43,821 nt of DNA from the IMG/VR virus record IMGVR_UViG_3300044998_000297, positions 1-43,821 of that record. The stretch is one strand, 5' to 3'. The notes beneath the pieces are model-generated. The model was given only the letters and a program-made list of their open reading frames with translations, did not search any database and had not been told where the DNA came from. Positions 6,565-14,329 of this stretch are shown here, one piece after another; the stretch's first letter is position 1, and every line of letters starts with the position of its first letter. The position numbers and the translations under genes were made by a program. This DNA comes from a virus.

Positions 6565-6843
6565 ATGCAGATTTTAGAGAAACCCGTAGAACTAAAGCTT
6601 ATAGAGATTGAAGGTGTCAAGTACACTTCTCACGTAAGTCTTATCGATGCATTCTCTGAGTTCGGAGTTCAAAAATACATTCTCACGAATGCTATTAAGA
6701 ATCAAGAAGTCAGAGCGAGAAAAATGGGAAAGGTTTATATGGTCGATTTTGCCCACTTTGCAGAGTGGATGAAAAAGCCTAACAGCCTTGCCAAAAGAAA
6801 GCGATCCGAAAGGGCCGTTCTTTCTGATTTAGATAGTAACTGA
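6565..6843 (+). CDS. excisionase-like helix-turn-helix protein, 92 aa
   Basis: Residues 20-68 follow the pattern of short winged HTH proteins of the MerR/excisionase type: a helix, Phe-Gly-Val-Gln-Lys-Tyr-Ile-Leu, a recognition helix, then a Lys-Met-Gly-Lys-Val-Tyr-Met-Val-Asp wing and a closing Trp-Met-Lys helix. The tail from residue 72 is basic. It has its own promoter and an AAGGAG site. It ends where the helicase begins (TGATG). It is probably a small DNA-binding regulator or replication accessory. No integrase is present, so a true excisionase role is unlikely. Confidence 0.5.
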   Translation: MQILEKPVELKLIEIEGVKYTSHVSLIDAFSEFGVQKYILTNAIKNQEVRARKMGKVYMVDFAHFAEWMKKPNSLAKRKRSERAVLSDLDSN

Positions 6844-8732
6844 TGTACGTTCTCGATTCAAGCGATGATTGGATTTTTGTTCATTCGGATTCGGTAAAGA
6901 TTCAAGCGGATCTTTTAGAATCTGGAGCCATTAGAACAAATACCGTTAATGCATTTGCCTTTCCGCCAAGTCGAGAAAGTATATTCGCTATTGAAAGCGC
7001 TGATTCTCCTACATTCGTCACTGAGAATTACGAAAAAGCTAGAAAAAATATTCTCTATTTTCCAGACGAGTTAGTTGAGCAATACTCAAGCTTCTTAAAG
7101 CATAAGGGCTGGGTATCAAGCGTTGCAAAGCACCAAATTGAATTTTGTCACCAGGCTCTTTCTACAAAGTTTGCCTATAACGCTTCAGAACAAGGCACGG
7201 GTAAAACAAGATCCGTATGGGCCTTTTTAACTTGCTTACACCACGATCCCTTGAAAGAAATTTCAATGATCGTTTGCCCAAAAAGCCTTTATGTCGAGTG
7301 GGTGAATGAATGTCGAAAGATATTTGCTCCAGATTCGGATCACTCAAACACAGATTCTCTCCCGTTTAAGTTTGTTAACCTTTGCGAAGGATCTAAAGAA
7401 GACAAATGTAAAAGATTCGAGGATGCAATAGAGCAGAAAAAGAAAAAGATAGATTCTAGGCCTATTATCTTGATTGCGAACTACCAATCATTTAATGCCG
7501 ATTCTAGAAAAAGAACATCGCAAACTCTTCAAAAGACTTTAACCTCTAAGATAAAAAACGGAGGAGCTATTGTCTTTGACGAAGCTCTTTACATAAAAAA
7601 TCCAAAGTCAAACACTTGGAGAAATATAAAGCTTATCCGCCAAAAATTTGAGTATTGTCTTCCTCTTTGTGGTACTCCAATATCCGTTAGTGTTACTGAC
7701 CTTTATGGCCAATTGGTTATGATGGAGAAGTCAATTCTTGGGATGACTTACTCAATGTTTGAAAGCACTTATACTCGACACATCGAAGAAGAAATTAGAT
7801 ATAAATCGAAAGACGGAGAATCCGGCGGTAGTAGAAAAGTCAGAGTAATAGTAGGAGCTAAAAACTTACCCCATTTAATGTCGACTATTAGCGGTTATTG
7901 GTATCGCGCCACTAAACTAAGCGTTAGTGATTTGCCAGAAAAGATTTACCATGACCCAATTCAAATAAGACTTACTAAAGAACAAGAGCAATGGTATAAA
8001 GCTCTTCAACAATATGGTTTAAGTGCTTTGGGAGATAGCGAATCACTAGGTGGAGCCCAAAACGTAATGATTCGGCTAATGCAAGTTTGCGGAGGGCATG
8101 TGTTTTCCTATAACGACGGAACTATTCCACCTTTTGGAAACCAAAGATACGAAAATCCAGAAGATTATGAATATCAATGGACTGTCCGTGGAGAAGGGCA
8201 GTTATTTGAACTCCCCTGTGCAAAAACCGAATGGGTTAAGAATTTCGTCCAAGAAAGATTAGAGTATAACCCAACGCATAGAATTATTATTTTTTGTATT
8301 TTTAATTCTGAAGTTCATAGGATTACTAGAGAACTAAAATCGTTAATAGGAGACGATAAAGTTTGTGCCGTTACTGGTCAAACGGACGACCTTTCTCTTC
8401 TCGAATGGAAAAAGAGTTTTCAAGATAAAACGTCTAACGGGATACAAGTAATCGTCGGACAAATCGCTAAAATGGCTTACGGTCATAACCTTCAGGCAAC
8501 CGACACAACAATTTACTTTTCCAATCCGTGGTCTTACGCTCGCCGTTCTCAGTCAGAAGATAGAAGCCATAGAATGGGAAGAGTTGGACCATGCGAATAT
8601 TACGATCTCACGACTGTCTTGTCTAACGGAAAACAAACGACAGACAACTACATTATTGAAAAACTAAAAAAACACGAACAAATTTCAAATAAAGTGTCAA
8701 TCATGACATTTTTAGGCCAAAATGATGTATAA
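6843..8732 (+). CDS. SNF2/SF2-type DNA helicase
   Basis: A 629-residue protein with superfamily-2 motifs in order. The Walker A motif Gln-Gly-Thr-Gly-Lys-Thr is at 117-122, motif Ia-like Val-Cys-Pro-Lys-Ser-Leu near 144-149, motif II Asp-Glu-Ala-Leu at 246-249 (where many members have DEAH or DEAD) and motif III Gly-Thr-Pro-Ile at 277-280. The C-terminal lobe ends in a motif VI-like Gln-Ser-Glu-Asp-Arg-Ser-His-Arg-Met-Gly-Arg. This is the layout of phage SNF2-like translocases, which move on double-stranded DNA to remodel replication or recombination intermediates. It follows the HTH gene directly. The final codons Asn-Asp-Val-stop overlap the promoter of the next gene. The family call is secure; the exact role is not. 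Confidence 0.88.
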   Translation: MYVLDSSDDWIFVHSDSVKIQADLLESGAIRTNTVNAFAFPPSRESIFAIESADSPTFVTENYEKARKNILYFPDELVEQYSSFLKHKGWVSSVAKHQIEFCHQALSTKFAYNASEQGTGKTRSVWAFLTCLHHDPLKEISMIVCPKSLYVEWVNECRKIFAPDSDHSNTDSLPFKFVNLCEGSKEDKCKRFEDAIEQKKKKIDSRPIILIANYQSFNADSRKRTSQTLQKTLTSKIKNGGAIVFDEALYIKNPKSNTWRNIKLIRQKFEYCLPLCGTPISVSVTDLYGQLVMMEKSILGMTYSMFESTYTRHIEEEIRYKSKDGESGGSRKVRVIVGAKNLPHLMSTISGYWYRATKLSVSDLPEKIYHDPIQIRLTKEQEQWYKALQQYGLSALGDSESLGGAQNVMIRLMQVCGGHVFSYNDGTIPPFGNQRYENPEDYEYQWTVRGEGQLFELPCAKTEWVKNFVQERLEYNPTHRIIIFCIFNSEVHRITRELKSLIGDDKVCAVTGQTDDLSLLEWKKSFQDKTSNGIQVIVGQIAKMAYGHNLQATDTTIYFSNPWSYARRSQSEDRSHRMGRVGPCEYYDLTTVLSNGKQTTDNYIIEKLKKHEQISNKVSIMTFLGQNDV

Positions 8733-8733
8733 T
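8728..8733 (+). promoter_or_regulatory. leaderless promoter for the 8740 gene
   Basis: TGTATAAT with hexamer 8728-8733 and six bases to the ATG at 8740. The helicase stop TAA (8730-8732) lies within the hexamer. A TGACAT-like string upstream gives only a weak -35. Confidence 0.65.
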
Positions 8734-8739
8734 GATTTC

Positions 8740-8970
8740 ATGAAGAAGCTGTTGACTCTTCTGAAACAAACACCAAACGTTGAAATAGTTCATCAATCCT
8801 GGCTTTGCGGCAATCTTTACGATCTGCGAAAATACCCGAAAGGGCTCAATTCCGGCGCTGTTGGTCCAAGGTATCAATGGACCGACGAATATGGTATTCC
8901 GGTAAGCATCGAGTATGCGTACCGTGAAACCGCCCTCTTTAATTTCGGGAGTTGGATCCTTAACAAGTAA
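8740..8970 (+). CDS. hypothetical protein, 76 aa, leaderless
   Basis: The frame has an ATG at 8722, but that lies upstream of the -10 box. The ATG at 8740, six bases after the box, is the likely start. The product has a basic, hydrophobic N-terminal helix followed by a Trp/Tyr-rich region. No known motif. It is isolated between the helicase and the promoter of the glycosylase-like gene. Confidence 0.55.
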   Translation: MKKLLTLLKQTPNVEIVHQSWLCGNLYDLRKYPKGLNSGAVGPRYQWTDEYGIPVSIEYAYRETALFNFGSWILNK

Positions 8971-8977
8971 AAAACTG

Positions 8978-9006
8978 TTATCATCTAACGAATTAGATGA
9001 TATAAT
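8978..9006 (+). promoter_or_regulatory. promoter for the glycosylase-like gene
   Basis: TTATCA (8978-8983), a 17-bp spacer and TATAAT (9001-9006). The ATG at 9037 lies 30 bases beyond and is preceded by GGAG at 9026-9029, so this mRNA has a conventional leader. Confidence 0.55.
8981..9000. promoter_or_regulatory. 20-bp perfect palindrome, candidate operator
   Basis: TCATCTAA (8981-8988) and TTAGATGA (8993-9000) are perfect inverted arms around the 4-base centre CGAA. The palindrome fills the spacer between a TTATCA (8978-8983) -35-like hexamer and TATAAT (9001-9006). A protein bound there would block the promoter. It lacks a following T-run, so a terminator is less likely. Confidence 0.6.
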
Positions 9007-9036
9007 AGTTAATCCATTAGTCGGCGGAGCCACTAA

Positions 9037-9612
9037 ATGAATACCTTTCTTACATACCCTAATGATCTTGAATCAAGTCGATCACTCGACTATCGTCGTC
9101 TCGGTAAACAACGAGTTGAAACTCTTCAGCTACTACAAACAATCTTAAAAGGTGATTTAGCTAAAGGTTGGAAAAATCACCCGTCTACTAAAATTTGGCG
9201 CGACCATCCTTTTGCTTTAGCTATTTATGGAGTTTCCAATTGTTTTGCATGGACCGATCTCGGATATAAAGACTCTTGCGGACTTAAAATATCCGAATTG
9301 GTTCTTCAATTAAACGACGCTGGTCTTTTGAAGTCCAAAGAGTCCGCTTTTATCGATGAAGTTGGGCGAGATGTTTTGTCTGTTTATTCACAGCTCCAAA
9401 CAATTGTTGCTTTAGAGCATGCGTCTTATCTTTGTGGTAATACGAAATATAAATGGGCTCGGCCAGACTGGTATTTCGATCAAGAAGTTCATTCAAAGTA
9501 TAGAGCTAGTCTCTTATACAAGTCGCTTAATCAGAACCCAAATGAATCAACAATCCTTCACTATAAAAGATTTACATGGTCGGAGACTCCTGAATATGGA
9601 TATAAATGGTAA
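9037..9612 (+). CDS. pyrimidine-dimer DNA glycosylase-like protein
   Basis: The 191-residue product begins Met-Asn-Thr-Phe-Leu-Thr-Tyr-Pro and has Asp-Tyr-Arg-Arg-Leu-Gly-Lys-Gln-Arg-Val-Glu near residues 18-28, followed by Gly-Trp-Lys-Asn-His-Pro. This N-terminal signature matches the MSMEG_6572/pyrimidine dimer DNA glycosylase family found in actinobacteria and many phages. Such enzymes cut the glycosidic bond at ultraviolet-induced dimers. The remainder is Trp/Tyr-rich and helical. It has its own promoter with a palindrome in the spacer. The assignment rests on recall of the N-terminal signature; activity on dimers is not proven for most phage copies. Confidence 0.65.
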   Translation: MNTFLTYPNDLESSRSLDYRRLGKQRVETLQLLQTILKGDLAKGWKNHPSTKIWRDHPFALAIYGVSNCFAWTDLGYKDSCGLKISELVLQLNDAGLLKSKESAFIDEVGRDVLSVYSQLQTIVALEHASYLCGNTKYKWARPDWYFDQEVHSKYRASLLYKSLNQNPNESTILHYKRFTWSETPEYGYKW

Positions 9613-9841
9613 TTCACCTAAAGAACAATCGGAAAGACAAAAGGAGAGAAATCGAAAAACCTTCAAAATTTCTTTGGTCGCTAATGGTTTTATTGTCGAT
9701 GACGGGTTCAAAAAAGAAACCTTCGTTGCTTGTGGAATCGGTATTGATCTAGAGAAAATTCATTTTCCAGACGGCACTGTTCTTCAGTTTTTGAAAGAGT
9801 TTATTTTGAATTCGAAAGAGGAAAATGAAGCAGGTTCTTAA
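9596..9841 (+). CDS. hypothetical protein, 81 aa
   Basis: The frame extends upstream inside the glycosylase-like gene, but the ATG at 9596, with CGGAG at 9581-9585, gives a 17-bp overlap and is more plausible. Residues 1-25 are hydrophilic and basic. The remainder is a compact beta/alpha domain ending in an acidic tail. No known family. It overlaps the following ATPase gene by 17 bp, so it may be an accessory of that protein. Confidence 0.55.
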   Translation: MDINGNSPKEQSERQKERNRKTFKISLVANGFIVDDGFKKETFVACGIGIDLEKIHFPDGTVLQFLKEFILNSKEENEAGS

Positions 9842-10556
9842 ATTGAGTCAAGCTCCTATTGAAGCTACAAATGCTTTGATTTACGGACCTCCTGGAGTAG
9901 GAAAAACTCCATTTGCTTGTTCGAGTAAAAAAAGAAGAGCTTTTGTCATTGACGTTGATCAAGGTCTTGCATCGGCCAATCCTAGATGGGGTGTCGATAC
10001 TAATATGATTGATTACGTTACCGTTGAGTCATACGATGAATTTCTTTGGGCTCTAGATCAATACATAAAGAACTACCAAAAATATGAAATTTTGGTTATC
10101 GATACTGTGACTGAACTCTTTAGAGTGCTGCTCGACGAAACTAGAAAAAAGGGTCGAGCAACGCAAGTGCCAGAGCAAAGAGATTGGGGAATTGTCCTTG
10201 TAGCTTTCGATGATTTGATCCGAGCGATTAGAAAACTACCGGGCGTTAAAATCTTCTTAGGTCATGAAGACTCTTTTGACAACAAAGAAACTGGTATGAA
10301 AGAAATCAAACCGGCTTTCCAGGGTCAAACTAAAAAGTTTTACTCAAAACACTTTGACGTTATCGCGAGATTGTTTTTAGTTAACGCTCAAGTAGCTAAT
10401 GCCGATGGAACAATCTCAAACCAAGTGGCTAGATATTTACAGTGTCAACCCACCCCGAACATAGATTCCAGAGACAAATATGGAATCTTAGGAATGTATG
10501 AAATACCCGATCTCGATCAAATTCTAGATAGAATTGATCAAGGAAGAAACAAATAA
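9825..10556 (+). CDS. RecA-like AAA ATPase, Sak4-type single-strand annealing/recombination protein
   Basis: A 243-residue ATPase with Walker A Gly-Pro-Pro-Gly-Val-Gly-Lys-Thr at 21-28 and Walker B Ile-Leu-Val-Ile-Asp at 89-93, followed by Thr-Val-Thr-Glu-Leu. The size and the layout (a short RecA core, an early P-loop, and Gly-Gln-Thr-Lys-Lys-Phe near the middle) match phage ATPases annotated as Sak4 or AAA_24. These assist annealing or strand exchange together with an ssDNA-binding protein. The next gene, sharing the TAATG junction, is an ssDNA-binding-like protein, which is the usual arrangement. An AGAGGA site precedes the ATG. The ATPase call is secure; Sak4 membership is likely. Confidence 0.78.
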   Translation: MKQVLKLSQAPIEATNALIYGPPGVGKTPFACSSKKRRAFVIDVDQGLASANPRWGVDTNMIDYVTVESYDEFLWALDQYIKNYQKYEILVIDTVTELFRVLLDETRKKGRATQVPEQRDWGIVLVAFDDLIRAIRKLPGVKIFLGHEDSFDNKETGMKEIKPAFQGQTKKFYSKHFDVIARLFLVNAQVANADGTISNQVARYLQCQPTPNIDSRDKYGILGMYEIPDLDQILDRIDQGRNK

Positions 10557-11356
10557 TGAGCAACGCACCAGTGCCTCAAGTACCTCAAGTCCCTCAACCT
10601 ATGGTCCCACAAGTTCCTCAGGTTCCACAACCAGTAGTTCCGCAAGTGCCTCAAGCCGCTGCTCCTCAGGTTCCACAACCAATGGTACCTCAGGTTCCCC
10701 AAGCGCAGGCCCCGCAAGTCCCGCAAGTTCCCCAACCCGTTCAAGCACCTCAAGTGCAAGCTGTTGAGCAACCTCAGGTCCAACCGATGGTCCCTCAATC
10801 TCCAGTGCAGCCGATGGTTCCACAGCAAACTGCTCCAATTGGAATGCCTCAAGCGGCAGTTCCACAGGGGATTCCTCAAGGAGTTCCGTACGATCCACTT
10901 GCGAATGCAATGGCTCAAGATGGATTGCTCGGAGCCCTTTCTCAAGTCGCTTTCGGAGATGTTCCAGATTCCAGTATGGCTATGCTTTTGGACCCGGATC
11001 TCGAGTATGAAGGAACCATAACCGAACTTTCGGTCGGTCCGAATAGAAACGGAGACAATAATATTCAACTAAAAATTACTGTTGACTTCTGTTCTGACGC
11101 AGCTTCGCCGTCTAAGTACAATGGAGCTGTCTTGTACGATAATATTCCTATCCTCGAAACAACGCGGTGGAGAATTAAATCTCTCGGATCTGCCATCGGT
11201 GCTATGAGCGCCGATAAAAGCCAATGGATTCTTCCTTCGGCCCAATGTAAGGGTCGACGTGTTCGATTCAAGGTGATTACCGACACCTATCAAGATAGAA
11301 AGAAGAGTAAGATTGACGGCGCTTACGGTCCGTCACAATTCTCGAATCCTTCTTAA
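10556..11356 (+). CDS. ssDNA-binding-like protein (DUF669-like) with N-terminal Pro/Gln/Val repeat arm
   Basis: The 266-residue product has two parts. Residues 5-112 are almost entirely Pro, Gln, Val, Ala and Met in a Val-Pro-Gln repeat. Residues 125-266 form a beta-rich domain with Tyr-Glu-Gly-Thr-Ile-Thr-Glu-Leu, Ile-Gln-Leu-Lys-Ile-Thr-Val and Arg-Arg-Val-Arg-Phe-Lys-Val. This resembles phage DUF669 or OB-fold ssDNA-binding proteins that sit beside Sak4. Ordinary SSBs have a disordered tail at the C-terminus; here the low-complexity region is at the N-terminus. It follows the ATPase by a four-base overlap and is followed by a perfect hairpin. The SSB role is inferred from context and strand pattern. 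Confidence 0.6.
   Translation: MSNAPVPQVPQVPQPMVPQVPQVPQPVVPQVPQAAAPQVPQPMVPQVPQAQAPQVPQVPQPVQAPQVQAVEQPQVQPMVPQSPVQPMVPQQTAPIGMPQAAVPQGIPQGVPYDPLANAMAQDGLLGALSQVAFGDVPDSSMAMLLDPDLEYEGTITELSVGPNRNGDNNIQLKITVDFCSDAASPSKYNGAVLYDNIPILETTRWRIKSLGSAIGAMSADKSQWILPSAQCKGRRVRFKVITDTYQDRKKSKIDGAYGPSQFSNPS
10565..10890 (+). repeat. imperfect coding repeat, Val-Pro-Gln units
   Basis: About 36 codons of CCT/CCA/CCG-CAA/CAG alternate with Val, Ala or Met codons, giving repeats of 9 bases such as CCTCAAGTN in tandem. Synonymous codons vary, so the repeat is kept at protein level rather than being a fresh DNA duplication. It could still slip and change length. Confidence 0.8.
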
Positions 11357-11368
11357 TCAAAACGACTT

Positions 11369-11395
11369 AGAGGGAGTTTCTTCGGATCTCCCTCT
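11369..11395 (+). terminator. perfect 8-bp hairpin after the SSB-like gene
   Basis: AGAGGGAG (11369-11376) and CTCCCTCT (11388-11395) form a perfect stem around an 11-base loop. It lies 12 bases after the SSB-like stop. No T-run follows; instead TATAAT (11395-11400) overlaps its 3' arm. It may end or slow the upstream transcript, or act as an mRNA stabiliser. Confidence 0.5.
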
Positions 11396-11400
11396 ATAAT
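11395..11400 (+). promoter_or_regulatory. -10 box before the primase-helicase gene
   Basis: TATAAT 12 bases before the ATG at 11413, giving an expected leader of only about 6-7 bases and no room for a Shine-Dalgarno. An out-of-frame ATG at 11406 would encode only 17 residues. Near-leaderless expression of the primase is likely. Confidence 0.5.
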
Positions 11401-11412
11401 TATCAATGAAAA

Positions 11413-14322
11413 ATGAACGAACGCCTCAAAAGAACTTTAGAGCAAATTGGTTGGAATGAGCTATACTCCCAATACATCCCTAATTTAACTCCGGAGAATG
11501 AAAGAGGCGAAAGACGAGCTCGTTCTCCATTCCCCGACGTAGTTGACAACAATCCTTCTTTCAGTGTCAACGTTCAAAACGGTTTTTTCAAATGCTTCAA
11601 AACAAATAGACAAGGAGATTATGTTGTCTTTAGAGCTTATATGGAACCAGATAAAGAAGATTACGATTCTTCTACTGGTGAAATAGTTCCCAACATACCT
11701 AAGACTCAAAGACGGTTAATCAGAGAATTTAACGTTGTAAGGAGTATTGACTTAAGTTGGGTTGGTTTTTGTAGGGATATTCTTTCCACCGACCAACTTA
11801 TACTCGGTGGAATTCAAAGATTAAAACCATGGTCGAGAAATACTCTCTACAATCTTAACGTTGGGTACGATACCCAATCTGACAGATTCATAATCCCTAT
11901 CGCTGAATCGAATGGTCATATCGTTAATCTCAGAATGTATCGGCCCCATGGTACACCTAAGATTTTCTGGTATGAAAAAGACATAAGTGAAGGATCAAAT
12001 CTAGTATTTCCTCACATTGCTTGGGGAGAGCAAAATCTTATATTAGTAGAAGGAGAACCTGATGTTATTTCTCTACGATCTTACGGATTTCAAGCATGCT
12101 CTGGAACTTCTGGAGCTGGAAATCCTGTTCCGGAAGGTCCTTGGTATTACGGAAAAACAATCTATGTATGGATGGATTGCGATGCTGCCGGAAAAGAAGC
12201 AGAATCTTATGCAATAGCTCTTCTAAAAGATAAAGCTAAAGAAGTCAGAATTGTAACAACGCCAGAATGGTCTGGAAGACCAGATAACGCCGATGCATCA
12301 GACTACATTATGTATCTGATTTCTATCGGATATAGTTTTGAGCAAATACAAAGAGAAATATCAAAGCTCATAACAGATTCGGTAGTTGTTGACAACAAAG
12401 TTACTGAGTTCGATCAAGAAGCAATAAATGAAAAATTCGAAAGTGCTTTATCCAGTTCTCACGTAAACAGAAAGGTTTCGTTTATTGCCAGAATCCATGG
12501 AAAATCAAGTAAGAAACACATATTACCCACAGAATACTCGATAAACTGTCCCGCTAGTGGGCACACATATTGCCAAAAATGTCCGATGAATACCACCTAT
12601 CGAGGAAACGGTAGGTTCTTCCATGACCCAAGGTCTCCAATAAGCCTTAAACTTATCGAAGTAAGTGACCAAAAACAACACCAAGTACTAAAACAAGTAA
12701 ATGGAATTCCGACTCAATGTCCAGATCCAGTAATCACAATTGAAAAAGCGGTAGATGTTGAACAAGCCCTTATCGGTCATACGATTCACCACGGAGAAGA
12801 TAGCGGTGAAAGATCGAGAAGAGATGCTTATATCATTGGAAGAAAAGGAACCCCAGAAGAAAATAGAGATTATGCATTTGAATCATTTGTTTACCCTCAC
12901 CCGGAAACTCAACAGGCCGTTTTCCTCGTAGATTCGTTTTCAGCATTTAGAAATAAACACGAAGTCTTTGAGTTAGACGATCAAATTATTGCAGATTTAA
13001 GAAAGTTTTCTCCGACAACAGGAGAAACTGTTCATCAAAAACTAAATGAAGTAGCTGACGATCTGGCTAATTCTTATAGTTTTATTTACGGAAGGCGAGA
13101 TCTTCATAAGATTTACAGAACGGTATGGCATTCTATCATTCGTTTTCCTTTCAGAGGGAAAATGGTTGAAAGAGGATGGATTGAATGTCTAATACTCGGA
13201 GACACCCGATGTGGAAAAAGCGCTATTTTTAAAGAACTATCAAAACTTTTTGGGATAGGTGTTTTAGTAGACTGTAAATTACAAACACTTGCAGGAATAC
13301 TTGGGACGGCTGTTCAATCGCCTAGTGGAGATTGGTATGCTGTTGCGGGGATACTCCCTCAACAGGATAACGGAATCATATGTTTTGATGAATTCCATAG
13401 CAGAAGAGGAGGATCAGATTTAATCGAAGTTCTTTCTTCGACGAGAGCCGAAGGTGTTGTAAGAATTTCTAAGGCTGCTCAAGCTGAATTCCGCGCGAGA
13501 GTTAGATCAATATGGCTCGCTAACCCGGGTGAAGGAAAACTAATGAGTGAGCTTTCTTACACTGGAGTCGAGTTAATAAATCGACTAATCAAACAACCTG
13601 AAGATATTGCTCGATTTGATATCGCAGCGGCAGTGAGTCAAGACGATGTAGAGTCTGAAATTATCAACGAAGGAAAACCTCCAATACCTTCTCGATATGG
13701 AGAAGAGTCTTATAGAAATCTTATAGCTTGGACATATTCTAGAAAGCCAGAGCAAATATTCTGGTATAAGGACGCCGAACAAAGAGTTTTGGACAGGGCT
13801 ATTAAGATGTCCAAGAAATATGATTCATCTATACCTCTCGTTGAAATATCAGACCAGAGAACAAGAATTGCAAAGATAAGTGTCTCGATTGCCGCCCAAT
13901 GTTTTTCAACCGATCAAACGGGACAATTTCTTATTGTTACTCCAGACCATGTAGAAGCCGCGTACCAACTTCTTCGCGAGTCTTACGACAGTCGCGTGAT
14001 GGCGTACGACGTTTATTCCATGGCTGTTAGTGGAACGAAGAAGATTGTTGACGAAAAAGCAGTTATTGAGTTGATCAATCGTCTTAAGCCTTATTCCAAC
14101 AGATTCGTCGAAGAACTCCTCAGGTTGGACCATTTCAGTCGTCAATCTCTTACGAGTATTGTTCCTATTGAATTTTCGATGTTTGATACTTTGGTTGGAA
14201 CTCTTTCTGCAAATAGATGTATTCAACTCGTTGACCGTGGGCGGAAAGACTCTTATGAAAAAACCCCCGCTTTTACAAAACTTTTGAAAAAATACATCCA
14301 TGAGCACAAAAACGATGTATAA
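11413..14322 (+). CDS. primase-helicase: TOPRIM primase fused to an MCM-like AAA+ helicase
   Basis: A 969-residue protein. Residues 35-75 resemble the front of a DnaG-like primase (Ser-Phe-Ser-Val-Asn, Phe-Phe-Lys-Cys-Phe) but lack a full zinc ribbon. TOPRIM motifs are Val-Glu213-Gly-Glu-Pro-Asp217 and Met-Asp255-Cys-Asp257. Cys379, Cys387, Cys390 and possibly Cys436 could bind zinc. The C-terminal motor has Walker A Gly-Asp-Thr-Arg-Cys-Gly-Lys602-Ser, Walker B Ile-Ile-Cys-Phe-Asp659-Glu660-Phe, sensor-1 Asn704 (Trp-Leu-Ala-Asn-Pro) and Ala-Arg734-Phe-Asp. These last elements match MCM proteins (ANP, LLSRFD) rather than DnaB-type RecA helicases. It should unwind the fork and make primers for the DnaE polymerase nearby. 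The stop lies inside the next promoter. Confidence 0.82.
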   Translation: MNERLKRTLEQIGWNELYSQYIPNLTPENERGERRARSPFPDVVDNNPSFSVNVQNGFFKCFKTNRQGDYVVFRAYMEPDKEDYDSSTGEIVPNIPKTQRRLIREFNVVRSIDLSWVGFCRDILSTDQLILGGIQRLKPWSRNTLYNLNVGYDTQSDRFIIPIAESNGHIVNLRMYRPHGTPKIFWYEKDISEGSNLVFPHIAWGEQNLILVEGEPDVISLRSYGFQACSGTSGAGNPVPEGPWYYGKTIYVWMDCDAAGKEAESYAIALLKDKAKEVRIVTTPEWSGRPDNADASDYIMYLISIGYSFEQIQREISKLITDSVVVDNKVTEFDQEAINEKFESALSSSHVNRKVSFIARIHGKSSKKHILPTEYSINCPASGHTYCQKCPMNTTYRGNGRFFHDPRSPISLKLIEVSDQKQHQVLKQVNGIPTQCPDPVITIEKAVDVEQALIGHTIHHGEDSGERSRRDAYIIGRKGTPEENRDYAFESFVYPHPETQQAVFLVDSFSAFRNKHEVFELDDQIIADLRKFSPTTGETVHQKLNEVADDLANSYSFIYGRRDLHKIYRTVWHSIIRFPFRGKMVERGWIECLILGDTRCGKSAIFKELSKLFGIGVLVDCKLQTLAGILGTAVQSPSGDWYAVAGILPQQDNGIICFDEFHSRRGGSDLIEVLSSTRAEGVVRISKAAQAEFRARVRSIWLANPGEGKLMSELSYTGVELINRLIKQPEDIARFDIAAAVSQDDVESEIINEGKPPIPSRYGEESYRNLIAWTYSRKPEQIFWYKDAEQRVLDRAIKMSKKYDSSIPLVEISDQRTRIAKISVSIAAQCFSTDQTGQFLIVTPDHVEAAYQLLRESYDSRVMAYDVYSMAVSGTKKIVDEKAVIELINRLKPYSNRFVEELLRLDHFSRQSLTSIVPIEFSMFDTLVGTLSANRCIQLVDRGRKDSYEKTPAFTKLLKKYIHEHKNDV

Positions 14323-14323
14323 T
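14318..14323 (+). promoter_or_regulatory. leaderless promoter for the 14330 gene
   Basis: TGTATAAT with hexamer 14318-14323 and six bases to the ATG at 14330. The primase-helicase stop TAA (14320-14322) lies inside the hexamer, the third such case. Confidence 0.65.
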
Positions 14324-14329
14324 GTTGAT

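Noticed and set aside
6565-6843. Excisionase for a prophage
   Set aside because: No integrase, attachment site or repressor is visible in the window, so the HTH protein is more likely a regulator or replication accessory.
10538-11068. Long - strand ORF (176 aa) opposite the ssDNA-binding-like gene
   Set aside because: It is a shadow of the Pro/Gln repeat; its Arg/Leu/Trp repeats mirror the repeat codons and it has no ribosome-binding site.
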